From: Solirubrobacteraceae bacterium
GTDB lineage: Bacteria > Actinomycetota > Thermoleophilia > Solirubrobacterales > Solirubrobacteraceae
Assembly (NCBI GenBank): GCA_016462625.1
Contig: JAEMSV010000001.1
Span: 1-64,000 of the forward strand
Direction: 5' to 3'
Length of the DNA: 64,000 nucleotides
Of the stretch, positions 1 through 8,462 are shown piece after piece. Numbering within the stretch: the stretch's first letter is position 1; each line of letters begins with the position of its first letter. The notes beneath the pieces are model-generated. The model saw only the letters and a program-made list of their open reading frames with translations. It made no database searches and was not told where the DNA came from. The position numbers were made by a program, and so were the translations under genes.

Positions 1-1465
1 CGCCGAACTCCTGCGACGGGTAGCGGCCGTCGAGCATGTCGAGGACGTTCTCGAGCACGGGACGGCTGAGCTCGGCGTACGAGTACGTGCGGGTGACGAG
101 CGCGTGGAGGTCATCGACGGAGACCGGCGGCTCGCCTGCGGTCTCCGCGGCGGCGGTGATCGCGACGATCTGCTGCGCGAGGACGTCGACCGCGTTGCGC
201 GGGACGACGGTCGGCTCGATCCGGCCCTCGCGCATGAGCTTCACGACGACGGCGCATTCGAGGAGGTCCGCGCGGAACTTGGGGAAGATCCGGCCCTTCG
301 CGGTCTCGCCGACGCCGTGACCCGCGCGGCCGATCCGCTGCAGGCCGCGGCTGACGGACTTCGGCGACTCGACCTGGAGCACGAGATCGACGGCGCCCAT
401 GTCGATGCCGAGCTCGAGCGACGAGGTCGCGACCAGGCACGGGAGGTCGCCGGCCTTCAGCTGCTCCTCGACGATCGTGCGTTCCTCGCGCGCGAGAGAC
501 CCGTGGTGCGCGCGGGCGATCTCCTCGTATGCGGTCTCATCGGCGAGGCCCTCGTTGTGCAGCTCGTTGAGCCGCAGGGCGATGCGCTCGGCGGCCCGCC
601 GGTTGTTGACGAACAGGATCGTCGACCGGTGCTGGTGGACCTCCTTCAGCAGCTCCGGGTAGATCGCCGGCCAGATCGAGCGGCGCGTCGCCTCGCCGCC
701 CTGGACGGGATCGAGCGGATCGCGGTTCGGATCGTCGTCGGGCTCGACCATCGACTCGACCGGCACGCGGATCTCCAGGTCGAGGTCCTTCTTCTGACCC
801 GCGTCGACGATGCGGCACTGGCGCCGCGGGCCGACCATGAACCGGCCGACCTCCTCGAGCGGGTTCTGCGTGGCGGACAGCCCGATGCGCTGGAACTCGC
901 GGCCCTCGTGCTGGATCTCCTGCAGGCGCTCGAGCGTCAGCGCCAGGTGCGAGCCGCGCTTCGTGCCGGCGACCGCGTGGATCTCGTCGACGATCACGGC
1001 CTCGACCTCGCGGAGCCCGGCCGCTGCCTGGGACGTGAGCAGGAGGTAGAGGGACTCGGGCGTCGTGATCAGGATGTCCGGCGGCGTCTTGCGCATCGCC
1101 GCGCGGTCCTTTTGCGGGGTGTCGCCGGTGCGGATCCCGACGGTCGGCATTCGCTCGGGATCCTCCGCGGCGATGCCGCGGAGCGGGGCGCGCAGGTTGC
1201 GCTCGATGTCGTAGCTCAGCGCCTTCAGCGGGGAGACGTAGACCAGGCGGGTGCGCGGCGACTCCTTCGGGGTCGGATCCACGTGCAGGCGGTCGAGCGC
1301 CCACAGGAACGCGGAGAGCGTCTTGCCCGATCCCGTCGGGGCGCTAATGAGCGTGTGCTCGCCCGACGCGATGGCCGGCCAGGCCTGCTCTTGGACGGCG
1401 GTGGGGGCGGCGAACGCGTCTGCGAACCAGTCACGCACGCGCGGGCTGAAGGCCGAAAGCGCCAC
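1..1465 (-). CDS. lhr: Lhr-like ATP-dependent helicase, N-terminal part (runs off left edge)
   Basis: Superfamily 2 DNA/RNA helicase of the Lhr type, a large repair-associated 3'-5' helicase. The visible 488 residues hold both RecA-like domains: Q-motif region near 20-26, Walker A APTGSGKT (42-49), a TTPESL motif near 134-139, DEIH box (160-163) and SAT motif (197-199). Domain 2 carries SSLELGIDMG and QRIGRAGH. The start is a GTG at 1465; an in-frame TGA lies 24 bases upstream with no ATG between. Full-length Lhr proteins are about 1500 residues, so roughly two thirds lie outside the window. It is divergent from the SurE-like gene. Assignment to Lhr rather than another SF2 helicase rests on the PTAVQEQAWPAI and SPLKAL region and is confident. 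Confidence 0.93.
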   Translation of the reverse strand, partial: MALSAFSPRVRDWFADAFAAPTAVQEQAWPAIASGEHTLISAPTGSGKTLSAFLWALDRLHVDPTPKESPRTRLVYVSPLKALSYDIERNLRAPLRGIAAEDPERMPTVGIRTGDTPQKDRAAMRKTPPDILITTPESLYLLLTSQAAAGLREVEAVIVDEIHAVAGTKRGSHLALTLERLQEIQHEGREFQRIGLSATQNPLEEVGRFMVGPRRQCRIVDAGQKKDLDLEIRVPVESMVEPDDDPNRDPLDPVQGGEATRRSIWPAIYPELLKEVHQHRSTILFVNNRRAAERIALRLNELHNEGLADETAYEEIARAHHGSLAREERTIVEEQLKAGDLPCLVATSSLELGIDMGAVDLVLQVESPKSVSRGLQRIGRAGHGVGETAKGRIFPKFRADLLECAVVVKLMREGRIEPTVVPRNAVDVLAQQIVAITAAAETAGEPPVSVDDLHALVTRTYSYAELSRPVLENVLDMLDGRYPSQEFG

Positions 1466-1553
1466 GCGAACCAGCCTACGCCCGATTCAGGCCAGGAGAT
1501 GGCCGCAACCGCGTCCGTCCGCCAGCCCCGCCGATCGACGTACGCTTCGCGGC

Positions 1554-2309
1554 ATGCGCCGCCTCGTCCCGTTCGTCACCGCTCTCGCCTGCCTGGCCGT
1601 CGCCGCTCCAGCCTCGGCCGCCCCGCTCCACGTCCTCGTCACGAACGACGACGGCGTTCGCGCCGAGGGGATCGACGAGGTCGTCCGCGCGCTGCGGGCA
1701 GAGCCCGGCGTGCGCGTCACGATCGTCGCGCCCGCAGGCAACCAGAGCGGCACCGGCGGCCTCACCACCCGCGGTGCGCTCTCGGCCTACCCGGCGCAGA
1801 CGAAGAGCGGCATCCCCGCCACCGCGGTGCGCGGCTACCCGGCCGACAGCGTGCGCTACGCGCTCGAGGGTCCGCTCGCCGCCGACCGCCCCGACCTCGT
1901 GGTCTCCGGCATCAACGACGGCGCGAACCTGGGCCCCGCTCGCAACAACTCCGGGACCGTCGGCGCCGCGCGCGCAGCCGCCCGACGCGGGCTCCCGGCG
2001 CTGGCGACCAGTCAGGGCAGCGCGTCGCCGACCCGCTTCGAGGACGGGGTCGAGGCCACCATCGGCTGGCTCCGGGCGAACCGCGACCACCTCGCCCCGG
2101 GCACGGTGCAGAACCTGAACATCCCAACGTGCCGCGCGGGCGGGCACATCCTCGGCGTGCTGAGCGTCCCCGCCGCGAACGGCTGGGACCTCGACATGCT
2201 CTTGTCGCTCTCGGGCGCCGTGACCTGCCGTGGGGGCGCGATCGCGCCGCGCGACGACGTCCGCGCGTTCCGCCAGGGCTACGCGGCGCTCAGCCCGATC
2301 CGCAGCTAG
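1554..2309 (+). CDS. surE: SurE-family 5'/3'-nucleotidase with signal peptide
   Basis: 251-residue protein of the SurE survival-protein family, metal-dependent phosphatases acting on nucleoside monophosphates. Residues 1-22 look like a Sec signal peptide (MRRLVPFVTALACLAVAAPASA), which ordinary cytoplasmic SurE lacks. The mature part starts directly with the family signature NDDG (31-34); the expected metal-site residues are D32, D33, S65 in NQSG and N121 in SGINDGANLG. The ATG at 1554 gives the signal peptide; longer upstream starts only add frame antisense to the helicase. The stop codon overlaps that of the convergent gene in the bases CTAG. Export and a role in phosphate scavenging are inferences. 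Confidence 0.88.
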   Translation: MRRLVPFVTALACLAVAAPASAAPLHVLVTNDDGVRAEGIDEVVRALRAEPGVRVTIVAPAGNQSGTGGLTTRGALSAYPAQTKSGIPATAVRGYPADSVRYALEGPLAADRPDLVVSGINDGANLGPARNNSGTVGAARAAARRGLPALATSQGSASPTRFEDGVEATIGWLRANRDHLAPGTVQNLNIPTCRAGGHILGVLSVPAANGWDLDMLLSLSGAVTCRGGAIAPRDDVRAFRQGYAALSPIRS

Positions 2310-2713
2310 TACACGCGCTGGCGCTGACGGCTGATGAAGAAGCCGTGGCCGCTCTTGCCGCGCTCGCAGGTCAGGCCGCTCTGGCGTGATGTGCAGCGGT
2401 ACTGGCCGTGCTTGTAGGTCTTGCCGTACGCGAGAACCGGCGCCTCGGGATCCGCGATCGTGTCCGTGACGTGGATCCGCTTGCCCTTGCCCTTGCGGTC
2501 GAGGAGGAACCCCGTGTCGTTGAGGAAGAGCGCGTCGCAGCGGATGAAGCCCGGCTGGGTCGACTTCGACCCCGGGACCCAGGCGCAGCGGATCTGCTTC
2601 GACGGCGTCATGAACGGGTCGGGCGCCGTGGCGGCGACAGACGTCGCGTGGCCCGCCGCCGGGGCGATCGCGAGCAGGGCGAGTGGGGTCAGGACGAGGC
2701 AGCGTCGCAGCAC
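2306..2713 (-). CDS. Small secreted protein, possibly DUF6636-like
   Basis: 135 residues with a GTG start at 2713 and a Sec signal peptide over about residues 1-24. The mature part has four cysteines in two pairs (IRCAW with IRCD, and YRCTS with LTCERG) and ends SGHGFFISRQRQRVY. This cysteine spacing and C-terminal HGFF motif recall small exported actinobacterial proteins grouped as DUF6636, but I cannot confirm that without a profile search. Function unknown; two disulfides in an extracytoplasmic protein are likely. It is convergent with the SurE-like gene, sharing overlapping stop codons, and divergent from the secreted protein at 2751. Confidence 0.72.
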   Translation of the reverse strand: MLRRCLVLTPLALLAIAPAAGHATSVAATAPDPFMTPSKQIRCAWVPGSKSTQPGFIRCDALFLNDTGFLLDRKGKGKRIHVTDTIADPEAPVLAYGKTYKHGQYRCTSRQSGLTCERGKSGHGFFISRQRQRVY

Positions 2714-2750
2714 ACCCGAACCCTACCGCTGTGTTTCTGCAGGGGGATCC

Positions 2751-3785
2751 ATGAGACTCCTCGCCATGCGCCTGCCTGCCGCCGTGCTCATTCTCGTCCT
2801 CACCCTGCCGGCCGCAGCCTCGGCCCAGGCGCTCCCTCCGGACATCACCGGGGTCGCCCCGCCGACACCGATCTCCGCCTACAACGGCCAGCTCGTGTGG
2901 AGCCAGCCCGCCAGCAACGGCCAGTACCAGCTCGTGACCCGCACGGGCAGCGGGCCGGTGACGCCGGTGCCGATCGCCACGCGCGCCGTGCCGTTCGACG
3001 TCGATCTCGGCCCGACGAGCAGCGGCACCATCTACGCCGTGTACTCACGCTGCGCGACCGAGCCGGAGTGGGGCCCGTACAGCATGCCCCCGTACCAGCT
3101 GGGCAAGGGCTGCATGATCTACAAGTTCGACTTCTCGGCGAACCAGGAGGTCAAGTACTCGAAGGTCAACGCGAGCAACGCCAGCCAATACTGGCCGAGC
3201 TATTGGAAGGGCAAGATCGCGTACGGCCGCACGTACGCGAGCAACACGAACAAGGGCTACCTGTACTCGAAGACCGTCGCGAGCTCGACGCCCTCGGCGC
3301 AGATGCCGATCGGGGCGCTCGGCACCCAGGCGAACGCCCAGCAGGTCGAGCTCAACGGGAACAACCTGGCGTTCGCGTGGAACTACGAGGCTGAGCCGTA
3401 CACCTACTACCAGCTGCGTATGGACAAGATCGGCAGCAAGGGCAGCACGGTGCTCGATCAGACCCGCGGGGGTCAGAGCCAGGTCGCGCTGGGCTGGCCG
3501 GCGTTCGGCAGCAGCAGCCAGATCACGTGGCTGCGGTACTGCCTCGGGGATCCCGCGGTTTGCCCGGGCCAAACCCGCATCCAGTCCTCGACGTTCGCGG
3601 GGAAGAGCGATCAGGGCTCGAACACGACCGAGTACGTCGAGGCCTACGACCTCGATCAGGGAATCACGTACCTCGAGAACGACGTCAGCAGCGGATACAG
3701 CTGTCAGACGCTCGCCATCCCGCCGACCCCGGCCTGCACCATCACCGCGACGCAGCCGACGTTCAGTCCGATCGGCGGGAGCTGA
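2751..3785 (+). CDS. Secreted protein of unknown function, beta-propeller-like
   Basis: 344 residues. ATG at 2751 (a second ATG at 2766 also keeps the signal) gives a Sec signal peptide ending near ASAQA at residues 23-27. The body is rich in Tyr, Ser, Thr and Asn. It shows recurrent strand-turn blocks such as NGQLVWSQ, KGKIAYGRTY and NGNNLAFAWNYE, each an aromatic strand preceded by a small turn, which fits a TolB/WD40-like extracellular propeller. No catalytic motif seen. The 3' end overlaps the convergent uracil-DNA glycosylase gene by 23 bases. Function unknown. Confidence 0.75.
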   Translation: MRLLAMRLPAAVLILVLTLPAAASAQALPPDITGVAPPTPISAYNGQLVWSQPASNGQYQLVTRTGSGPVTPVPIATRAVPFDVDLGPTSSGTIYAVYSRCATEPEWGPYSMPPYQLGKGCMIYKFDFSANQEVKYSKVNASNASQYWPSYWKGKIAYGRTYASNTNKGYLYSKTVASSTPSAQMPIGALGTQANAQQVELNGNNLAFAWNYEAEPYTYYQLRMDKIGSKGSTVLDQTRGGQSQVALGWPAFGSSSQITWLRYCLGDPAVCPGQTRIQSSTFAGKSDQGSNTTEYVEAYDLDQGITYLENDVSSGYSCQTLAIPPTPACTITATQPTFSPIGGS

Positions 3786-4449
3786 GTTCGCGGGCCGTCT
3801 CCAGCACCCCGTCGAGCATCGGCGGGGTGAGCCGGCCCGTGAACGTGTTCTGCTGGCTCGGGTGGAAGCATCCGAGCAGCGTCCACGGCTCGGCGTCCGC
3901 GACCACGCCGTGGCCGAACTTCGGCTTCGGTCTCAGGTCGGCGTGGCCGGCCGCGCGGCGCAGACGCAGCGCCGCGTCCCAGCCGAATCCGCCGAGGCAG
4001 ACGACGACCCGCACGTTGGGGAGGTGCTCCAGCTCGCGCACGGTCCACGGCAGGCAGCGGTCGCGCTCCGCCGGCGTGGGCTTGTTCGCGGGTGGCGCGC
4101 AGCGCACCGCGGCGGTCACCCAGCAGTCGGTCAGCTTCAGGCCGTCGTCGCGCGTGCGGGAGGTCGGCTGGTTGGCGAAGCCGGTCCGGTGCAGCGCGGC
4201 GAAGAGAAAGTCGCCCGAGCGGTCGCCGGTGAAGACGCGGCCGGTGCGGTTCGCGCCGTGCGCGGCAGGCGCCAGGCCGAGCAGGAGGACGTGCGCGGCC
4301 GGGTCGCCGAAGCCCGGGATGGGGCGGCTCCAGTAGGTCTCGTCGGCGAACGCGGCGCGCTTCTCCCGTGCGACGAGCTCCCGCCACTCCACGAGCCGCG
4401 GGCACGCGCGGCAGGCGGTGACCTCGCGCTTGAGTTCCTCGAGGCTCAA
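3763..4449 (-). CDS. Family 5 (UdgB-type) uracil-DNA glycosylase
   Basis: 228 residues. Removes uracil and other deaminated bases from DNA at the start of base excision repair. The family-5 signature is GLAPAAHGANRTGR (58-71), with alanine where family 4 has an acidic residue; the second motif HPSQQN lies near the C-terminus. Cysteines C13, C16, C117 and C131 match the 4Fe-4S pattern of the family 4/5 enzymes. The ATG overlaps the stop of the upstream TetR gene (ATGA), so the two are translationally coupled. Length is typical. Confidence 0.92.
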   Translation of the reverse strand: MSLEELKREVTACRACPRLVEWRELVAREKRAAFADETYWSRPIPGFGDPAAHVLLLGLAPAAHGANRTGRVFTGDRSGDFLFAALHRTGFANQPTSRTRDDGLKLTDCWVTAAVRCAPPANKPTPAERDRCLPWTVRELEHLPNVRVVVCLGGFGWDAALRLRRAAGHADLRPKPKFGHGVVADAEPWTLLGCFHPSQQNTFTGRLTPPMLDGVLETARELSSRRSD

Positions 4450-5090
4450 GGCTCGGGCGTGACGAGAGCGCTGAGGAGGAGGCGCTCGATGAGCGGCTCC
4501 AGGTCCTCGATCCGCTCCGGCCGCCCCGTCCGCAGCTGGCGGCTCATGAGCTCCACGAGCGCGCCGACGATCGCAAACGCATCCTCGACCGTGGCGAAGC
4601 GCGGCCCGCCGCCGCGCCGCTCCACGCCTTCGCGTGCCTCGTTGAACATTGCCTGCGCGAACCCCTCGAGGATCGCGTCGCGACGCTCCAGCGCCTCTGG
4701 CCCCGCGCCGACGCTCTCGACGAGCACGGTGCGCGCGACCTCCGGCCGGCTGGCGAGCAGGTGCAGGAACGCGTGGAGCCCCGCCCGGTGGCGCTCGAAG
4801 GGGTCGTCGCCGGCGTCACGCGCGGCGCGGACGAGCTCCTCGAGCGCGAGGTTCGCGCTCGCGTCCATGATCTCCAGCATGCAGGCGCGCTTGTTGGAGA
4901 AGTGCTCGTAGAAGGTGGCCTTGCTCATGCCGGCCGCGCGGCTGATCGCCTCGGCGCTCGCGTCGGCGTATCCCTGCTCGGAGAAGACCTGCATCGCGGC
5001 GTCGAACAGCCGCTGCCGCTGCAGCTCCTCCCGCACTTCGCGCGGCGGAGCGTGGCGGCCGCGCGGCACGCGAGAGGGGGCTTGAGCCAT
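4446..5090 (-). CDS. TetR/AcrR-family transcriptional regulator
   Basis: 214 residues. The N-terminal helix-turn-helix covers about residues 25-70, with the recognition-helix region AAGMSKATFYEHFSNK, followed by a diverged ligand-binding domain. Expected to act as a dimeric repressor responding to a small hydrophobic ligand. It is first gene of a two-gene operon with the uracil-DNA glycosylase (ATGA overlap), an uncommon partner, so co-transcription may be incidental. ATG at 5090, divergent from the lipoprotein gene at 5128 with only 37 bases between, so promoters must overlap. Confidence 0.9.
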   Translation of the reverse strand: MAQAPSRVPRGRHAPPREVREELQRQRLFDAAMQVFSEQGYADASAEAISRAAGMSKATFYEHFSNKRACMLEIMDASANLALEELVRAARDAGDDPFERHRAGLHAFLHLLASRPEVARTVLVESVGAGPEALERRDAILEGFAQAMFNEAREGVERRGGGPRFATVEDAFAIVGALVELMSRQLRTGRPERIEDLEPLIERLLLSALVTPEP

Positions 5091-5127
5091 CCCCCCAGTC
5101 TAAAGGTCGATTAGGCTCCCTGGCCGT

Positions 5128-5520
5128 ATGCATCCCGCTCGTCTCATGCTCGTTCCGCTCGCCGTCCTGGCGCTCGTCGCCGCCGGCTGCGGCCAGTCCA
5201 AGGACGAGGAGGTCTCGTTCAACGGCGCGGAAGCGCAGGTCGCCGACGTCGTCACGGACCTCTCGGCGGCCGCCGAGGATGACGACGCCGCGCGCATCTG
5301 CGGCGCGCTGCTCGGCGGTGATCTCGCCGGCTCGGACTGCAAGGCGAAGATGGATCAGGCGATCGACGACTCCGACACCTTCTCCCTCGACGTCCGCGAC
5401 GTGACGATCACCGGGAACACCGCGGTGGCGACGGTCAACGCCGCCACCGGTGATGCCAAGCGCTCTCAGAAGGTGACGCTCGAGCGCGACGGCAGCAACT
5501 GGAAGATCACCGGCTTCTAG
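5128..5520 (+). CDS. Small lipoprotein, DUF4878-like
   Basis: 130 residues. Type II signal peptide with the lipid-modified cysteine at C21 (LVAAGC), so probably anchored to the outer face of the cytoplasmic membrane. The mature part has a second cysteine pair (ICGALLG and GSDCKAKM) and ends in three strands finishing VTLERDGSNWKITGF. That alpha-plus-beta, NTF2-like ending is seen in DUF4878-type lipoproteins. Function unknown. It is convergent with rmlB, with 7 bases between the stop codons. Confidence 0.8.
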   Translation: MHPARLMLVPLAVLALVAAGCGQSKDEEVSFNGAEAQVADVVTDLSAAAEDDDAARICGALLGGDLAGSDCKAKMDQAIDDSDTFSLDVRDVTITGNTAVATVNAATGDAKRSQKVTLERDGSNWKITGF

Positions 5521-5527
5521 GCCGGCA

Positions 5528-6520
5528 CTAGCCGAGCTTCGTGCCGTACTGCCGCTCGTAGTACTCGCGGTAGGCGCCGGAGCGGATCGGCTCCCACCAG
5601 TCGCGCCGCTCGACGTACCAGGCGACGGTCTTCTCCAGGCCGCCCTCGAAGAAGTGGAACTTCGGCTCCCAGCCGAGCGCGCGCACCTTGGCGGAGCTCA
5701 GGCTGTAGCGACGGTCGTGGCCGGGGCGGTCGGTGACGTACTCGATCAGCGACTCGTCCTTGCCGGTCAGCTCGAGGATCTTCTTGACGACGTCGATGTT
5801 CTCGCACTCGTCCGGACCGCCGGCGTTGTAGACCTCGCCGGGTGCGCCCTGGTCGAGGACCGTGCCGATCGCCCGGGAGAAGTCCTGGGCGTGGATCCAG
5901 TTGCGGACCTGCTTGCCGTCGCCGTAGACGGGGAGCTTGTCGCCGTGCAGCGCATTGAGGATCGCGAGCGGGATGAGCTTCTCGGGGTACTGGTACGGCC
6001 CGTAGTTGTTCGAGCCGCGGCAGATCAGCGCCTCGAGGCCGTAGGTGTGGAAGTAGGACTGCACGAGGAGGTCGGCGCCGGTCTTCGTCGCGCTGTAGGG
6101 GGAGGACGGCTGCAGCGGGGACTCCTCGGTGAACGAGCCTTCGTCGATCGATCCGTACACCTCGTCGGTCGAGACCTGGACGTAGCGGGTGCCCGCGGCC
6201 TTCGCGGCTTCCAGGAGCACCCACGTCCCGTACGAGTGGGTCGTGACGAACGCGTCGGGCTCGGCGATCGAGCGGTCCACATGGGTCTCCGCGGCGAAGT
6301 TCACGACCGCGTCGACCGCGCCGATGGCGTCGCGCACCGCGTCGGCGTCCTCGATGCCAGCGTGGATGAACCGCGACGCGGCGTCGGTGCCCTCGAGGTT
6401 CTCCCGCCGCCCGGCGTACGTGAGCTTGTCCAGGACGGTGACCTCGTCACCCGCGGCCTCACGGATCCGGACGAAGTTCGACCCGATGAACCCCGCGCCA
6501 CCACATACCAACAGCTTCAT
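5528..6520 (-). CDS. rmlB: dTDP-glucose 4,6-dehydratase
   Basis: 330 residues. Converts dTDP-glucose to dTDP-4-keto-6-deoxyglucose, second step of dTDP-L-rhamnose synthesis. Extended SDR fold: NAD-binding GGAGFIG (7-13), the catalytic TDE triad region (118-120) diagnostic of this dehydratase, and YxxxK (Y142, K146). The end matches RmlB, with a DRPGHDRRY motif. Start ATG 6520 overlaps the rmlD stop (ATGA). Last gene of the PPOX-rmlA-rmlD-rmlB operon. Confidence 0.95.
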   Translation of the reverse strand: MKLLVCGGAGFIGSNFVRIREAAGDEVTVLDKLTYAGRRENLEGTDAASRFIHAGIEDADAVRDAIGAVDAVVNFAAETHVDRSIAEPDAFVTTHSYGTWVLLEAAKAAGTRYVQVSTDEVYGSIDEGSFTEESPLQPSSPYSATKTGADLLVQSYFHTYGLEALICRGSNNYGPYQYPEKLIPLAILNALHGDKLPVYGDGKQVRNWIHAQDFSRAIGTVLDQGAPGEVYNAGGPDECENIDVVKKILELTGKDESLIEYVTDRPGHDRRYSLSSAKVRALGWEPKFHFFEGGLEKTVAWYVERRDWWEPIRSGAYREYYERQYGTKLG

Positions 6521-7389
6521 CGGGATCCTCCCTGGGTCATGTTCGCCGGCGCGGCGCGCGCGGTCAGGTACCCGGCCAGCCCCTGCTGCCAGGGCGGCAG
6601 CGTGACCGGGTTGGGGCGTTCGCTCGCGAGCACCGACCAGCTGGGCCGGGGCGCGGGGCGGACGAACGCCTCGCTCGTGGTCGGGACGACGCGCACGTCG
6701 ATTCCGGCCTCGTCGAAGATCTCCACCGCGAAGTCGTACCAGGAGCAGTGACCGGCGCCCGCGAGGTGGTGGATGCCCTCCAGGCGCCGCTCGGCCACCT
6801 CGAGCAGCCCGTCGGCGAGATGGCTCGTCCACGTCGGGCAGCCGATCTGATCGGTGACGACGGAGACCTCGTCGCGCTCGGCGCCGACGCGCAGCATCGT
6901 GTCGACGAAGTTCCCGCCGCCCGCGCCGAACAGCCAGGCGGTGCGCGCGACGGCCCACTCGCCGCCGGCCGACTGCACGGCCTGCTCGCCGGCGAGCTTG
7001 GTGCGCCCGTAGGCCGAGAGCGGGCCGACGGGGTCGGACTCCACCCACGGCGTGTCCTTCTGCCCGTCGAAGACGTAGTCCGTGGAGACGTGCACGACGA
7101 ACGCGCCGGTGTCGGCTGCGGCCTCCGCGACGTTCCCCGCGGCGTCGGCGTTCAGCGCGAGCGCGTCGGCCTCGTGGGTCTCGGCGCCGTCGACGTCGGT
7201 CCAGGCCGCGCAGTTGATGACCGCGTCGGGCCGTGTCGCGGCGAATGCGCGCTGCAGCGACGACGGGTCGAGGACGTCGGCCTCGTCACGCCCGAGCGCG
7301 TGCACGGTGTGGCCGAGCGCCGCCGCCCGCGCGCCGACGGCCTGGCCGAGCATGCCCTTCCCGCCGGTGACGAGGAGCCGCAGGCTCAC
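6517..7389 (-). CDS. rmlD: dTDP-4-dehydrorhamnose reductase
   Basis: 290 residues. NAD(P)H-dependent final step to dTDP-L-rhamnose, the rhamnose donor for cell-wall linkers, glycolipids or glycosylated natural products. N-terminal TGGKGMLG nucleotide-binding loop (8-15), VSTDYVFDG (101-109) and YGRTK (Y127, K131) are the RmlD hallmarks. Start is a GTG at 7389 that overlaps the rmlA stop (GTGA). The frame stays open further upstream, but that segment is antisense-frame sequence inside rmlA. Length is normal, with no epimerase domain fused. Confidence 0.94.
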   Translation of the reverse strand: MSLRLLVTGGKGMLGQAVGARAAALGHTVHALGRDEADVLDPSSLQRAFAATRPDAVINCAAWTDVDGAETHEADALALNADAAGNVAEAAADTGAFVVHVSTDYVFDGQKDTPWVESDPVGPLSAYGRTKLAGEQAVQSAGGEWAVARTAWLFGAGGGNFVDTMLRVGAERDEVSVVTDQIGCPTWTSHLADGLLEVAERRLEGIHHLAGAGHCSWYDFAVEIFDEAGIDVRVVPTTSEAFVRPAPRPSWSVLASERPNPVTLPPWQQGLAGYLTARAAPANMTQGGSR

Positions 7390-8462
7390 AGAATTCCGAT
7401 CTCGCTGTTGTCGCCGACCATGAAGCGATACGCGCGCGGGGTACGTGGCGAGCGGTCGATGACGGCGTTGCGGCCGAGCAGCGACGACTCCATGCGGCCC
7501 TCGAGGTGGAGGACCTTCGAGCCGGCGAGCAGGATGCTGTGCTCGACCTCGCTCTCGGTGATGACGCAGTCCGCGCCGATCGCGGTGTACGGGCCGATGT
7601 ACGCGTCGCAGAGCTGCGCGCCCTTCGCGATATGCGCGGGGCCGCGAACCGTCGTGTTCTTCAGGGTCGCGCCGGCCTCGACGATGACCCGGCCCTCGAC
7701 ATGGCTGTCGATGAGCTCGCCGTCGATGCGCTCGTCGATGACGTCGAGGATGAGCCGGTTGGCCTCGAGCATGTCGGCGAGGCGCCCCGTGTCCTTCCAC
7801 CAGCCGCGGACGACGCTCGGGTCGACGCGGTAGTCGTTGTCGACGAGCCACTGGATCGCGTCGGTGATCTCCAGCTCGCCGCGCGGGGACGGCTCGATGG
7901 CCCGCGCGGCCTCGTGGATGAGCGGGGTGAAGAGGTAGACGCCGACGAGCGCGAGGTTCGACGGCGGGTTCTTGGGCTTCTCGACGAGCTGGCGGACGGT
8001 GCCGTCGTCGTTGAGCGCGGCGATGCCGAAGCTCTGGGGGTCATCGACCTCGGTGAGCAGGATCAGCGCGTCGGGGTTGTTGGTCTGAAACGCGGCGACC
8101 AGCTCCCGGATGCCGCCCTGGAGCAGGTTGTCGCCGAGGTACATCACGAACGGGGAGTCGCCGAGGAACGGCTCGGCGGTCAGCACCGCGTGGGCCAGGC
8201 CGAGGGGCTCGTCCTGCTCGATGTAGGTGATCGACACGCCGAACTTCGAGCCGTCGCCGCACGCCTCGCGGATCTCGCCGCCGGTCTCCGGCGCGATGAT
8301 GATCCCGATCTCCTGGATGCCCGCGTCGGCCATCGCCTCGATCCCGAAGAACAGCACCGGCTTGTTCGCGACCGGCACCAGCTGCTTCGCCGACGTGTGC
8401 GTGATCGGCCGCAGCCGGGTGCCCTTCCCCCCGGAGAGGATCAACCCCTTCAGGGGAGGCAT
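7386..8462 (-). CDS. rmlA: Glucose-1-phosphate thymidylyltransferase, long form
   Basis: 358 residues. Makes dTDP-glucose from glucose-1-phosphate and dTTP. Nucleotidyltransferase signature GGKGTRLRP (11-19) and the AKQLVPVANKP loop (25-35). After the catalytic domain comes an extra roughly 100-residue segment with repeated small hydrophobic strands (GRVIVEAGATL, ARGPAHIAKGA-like turns), i.e. a left-handed beta-helix. This marks the long form often linked to deoxysugar pathways rather than the roughly 290-residue classical RmlA. The ATG at 8462 shares one base with the preceding stop (TGATG), so translation is coupled. Confidence 0.93.
   Translation of the reverse strand: MPPLKGLILSGGKGTRLRPITHTSAKQLVPVANKPVLFFGIEAMADAGIQEIGIIIAPETGGEIREACGDGSKFGVSITYIEQDEPLGLAHAVLTAEPFLGDSPFVMYLGDNLLQGGIRELVAAFQTNNPDALILLTEVDDPQSFGIAALNDDGTVRQLVEKPKNPPSNLALVGVYLFTPLIHEAARAIEPSPRGELEITDAIQWLVDNDYRVDPSVVRGWWKDTGRLADMLEANRLILDVIDERIDGELIDSHVEGRVIVEAGATLKNTTVRGPAHIAKGAQLCDAYIGPYTAIGADCVITESEVEHSILLAGSKVLHLEGRMESSLLGRNAVIDRSPRTPRAYRFMVGDNSEIGIL

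Noticed and set aside
104..2389. Plus-strand frame of 761 codons
   Set aside because: It lies opposite the Lhr helicase and overlaps the SurE gene out of frame; low-complexity translation. The helicase motifs on the minus strand decide the question.
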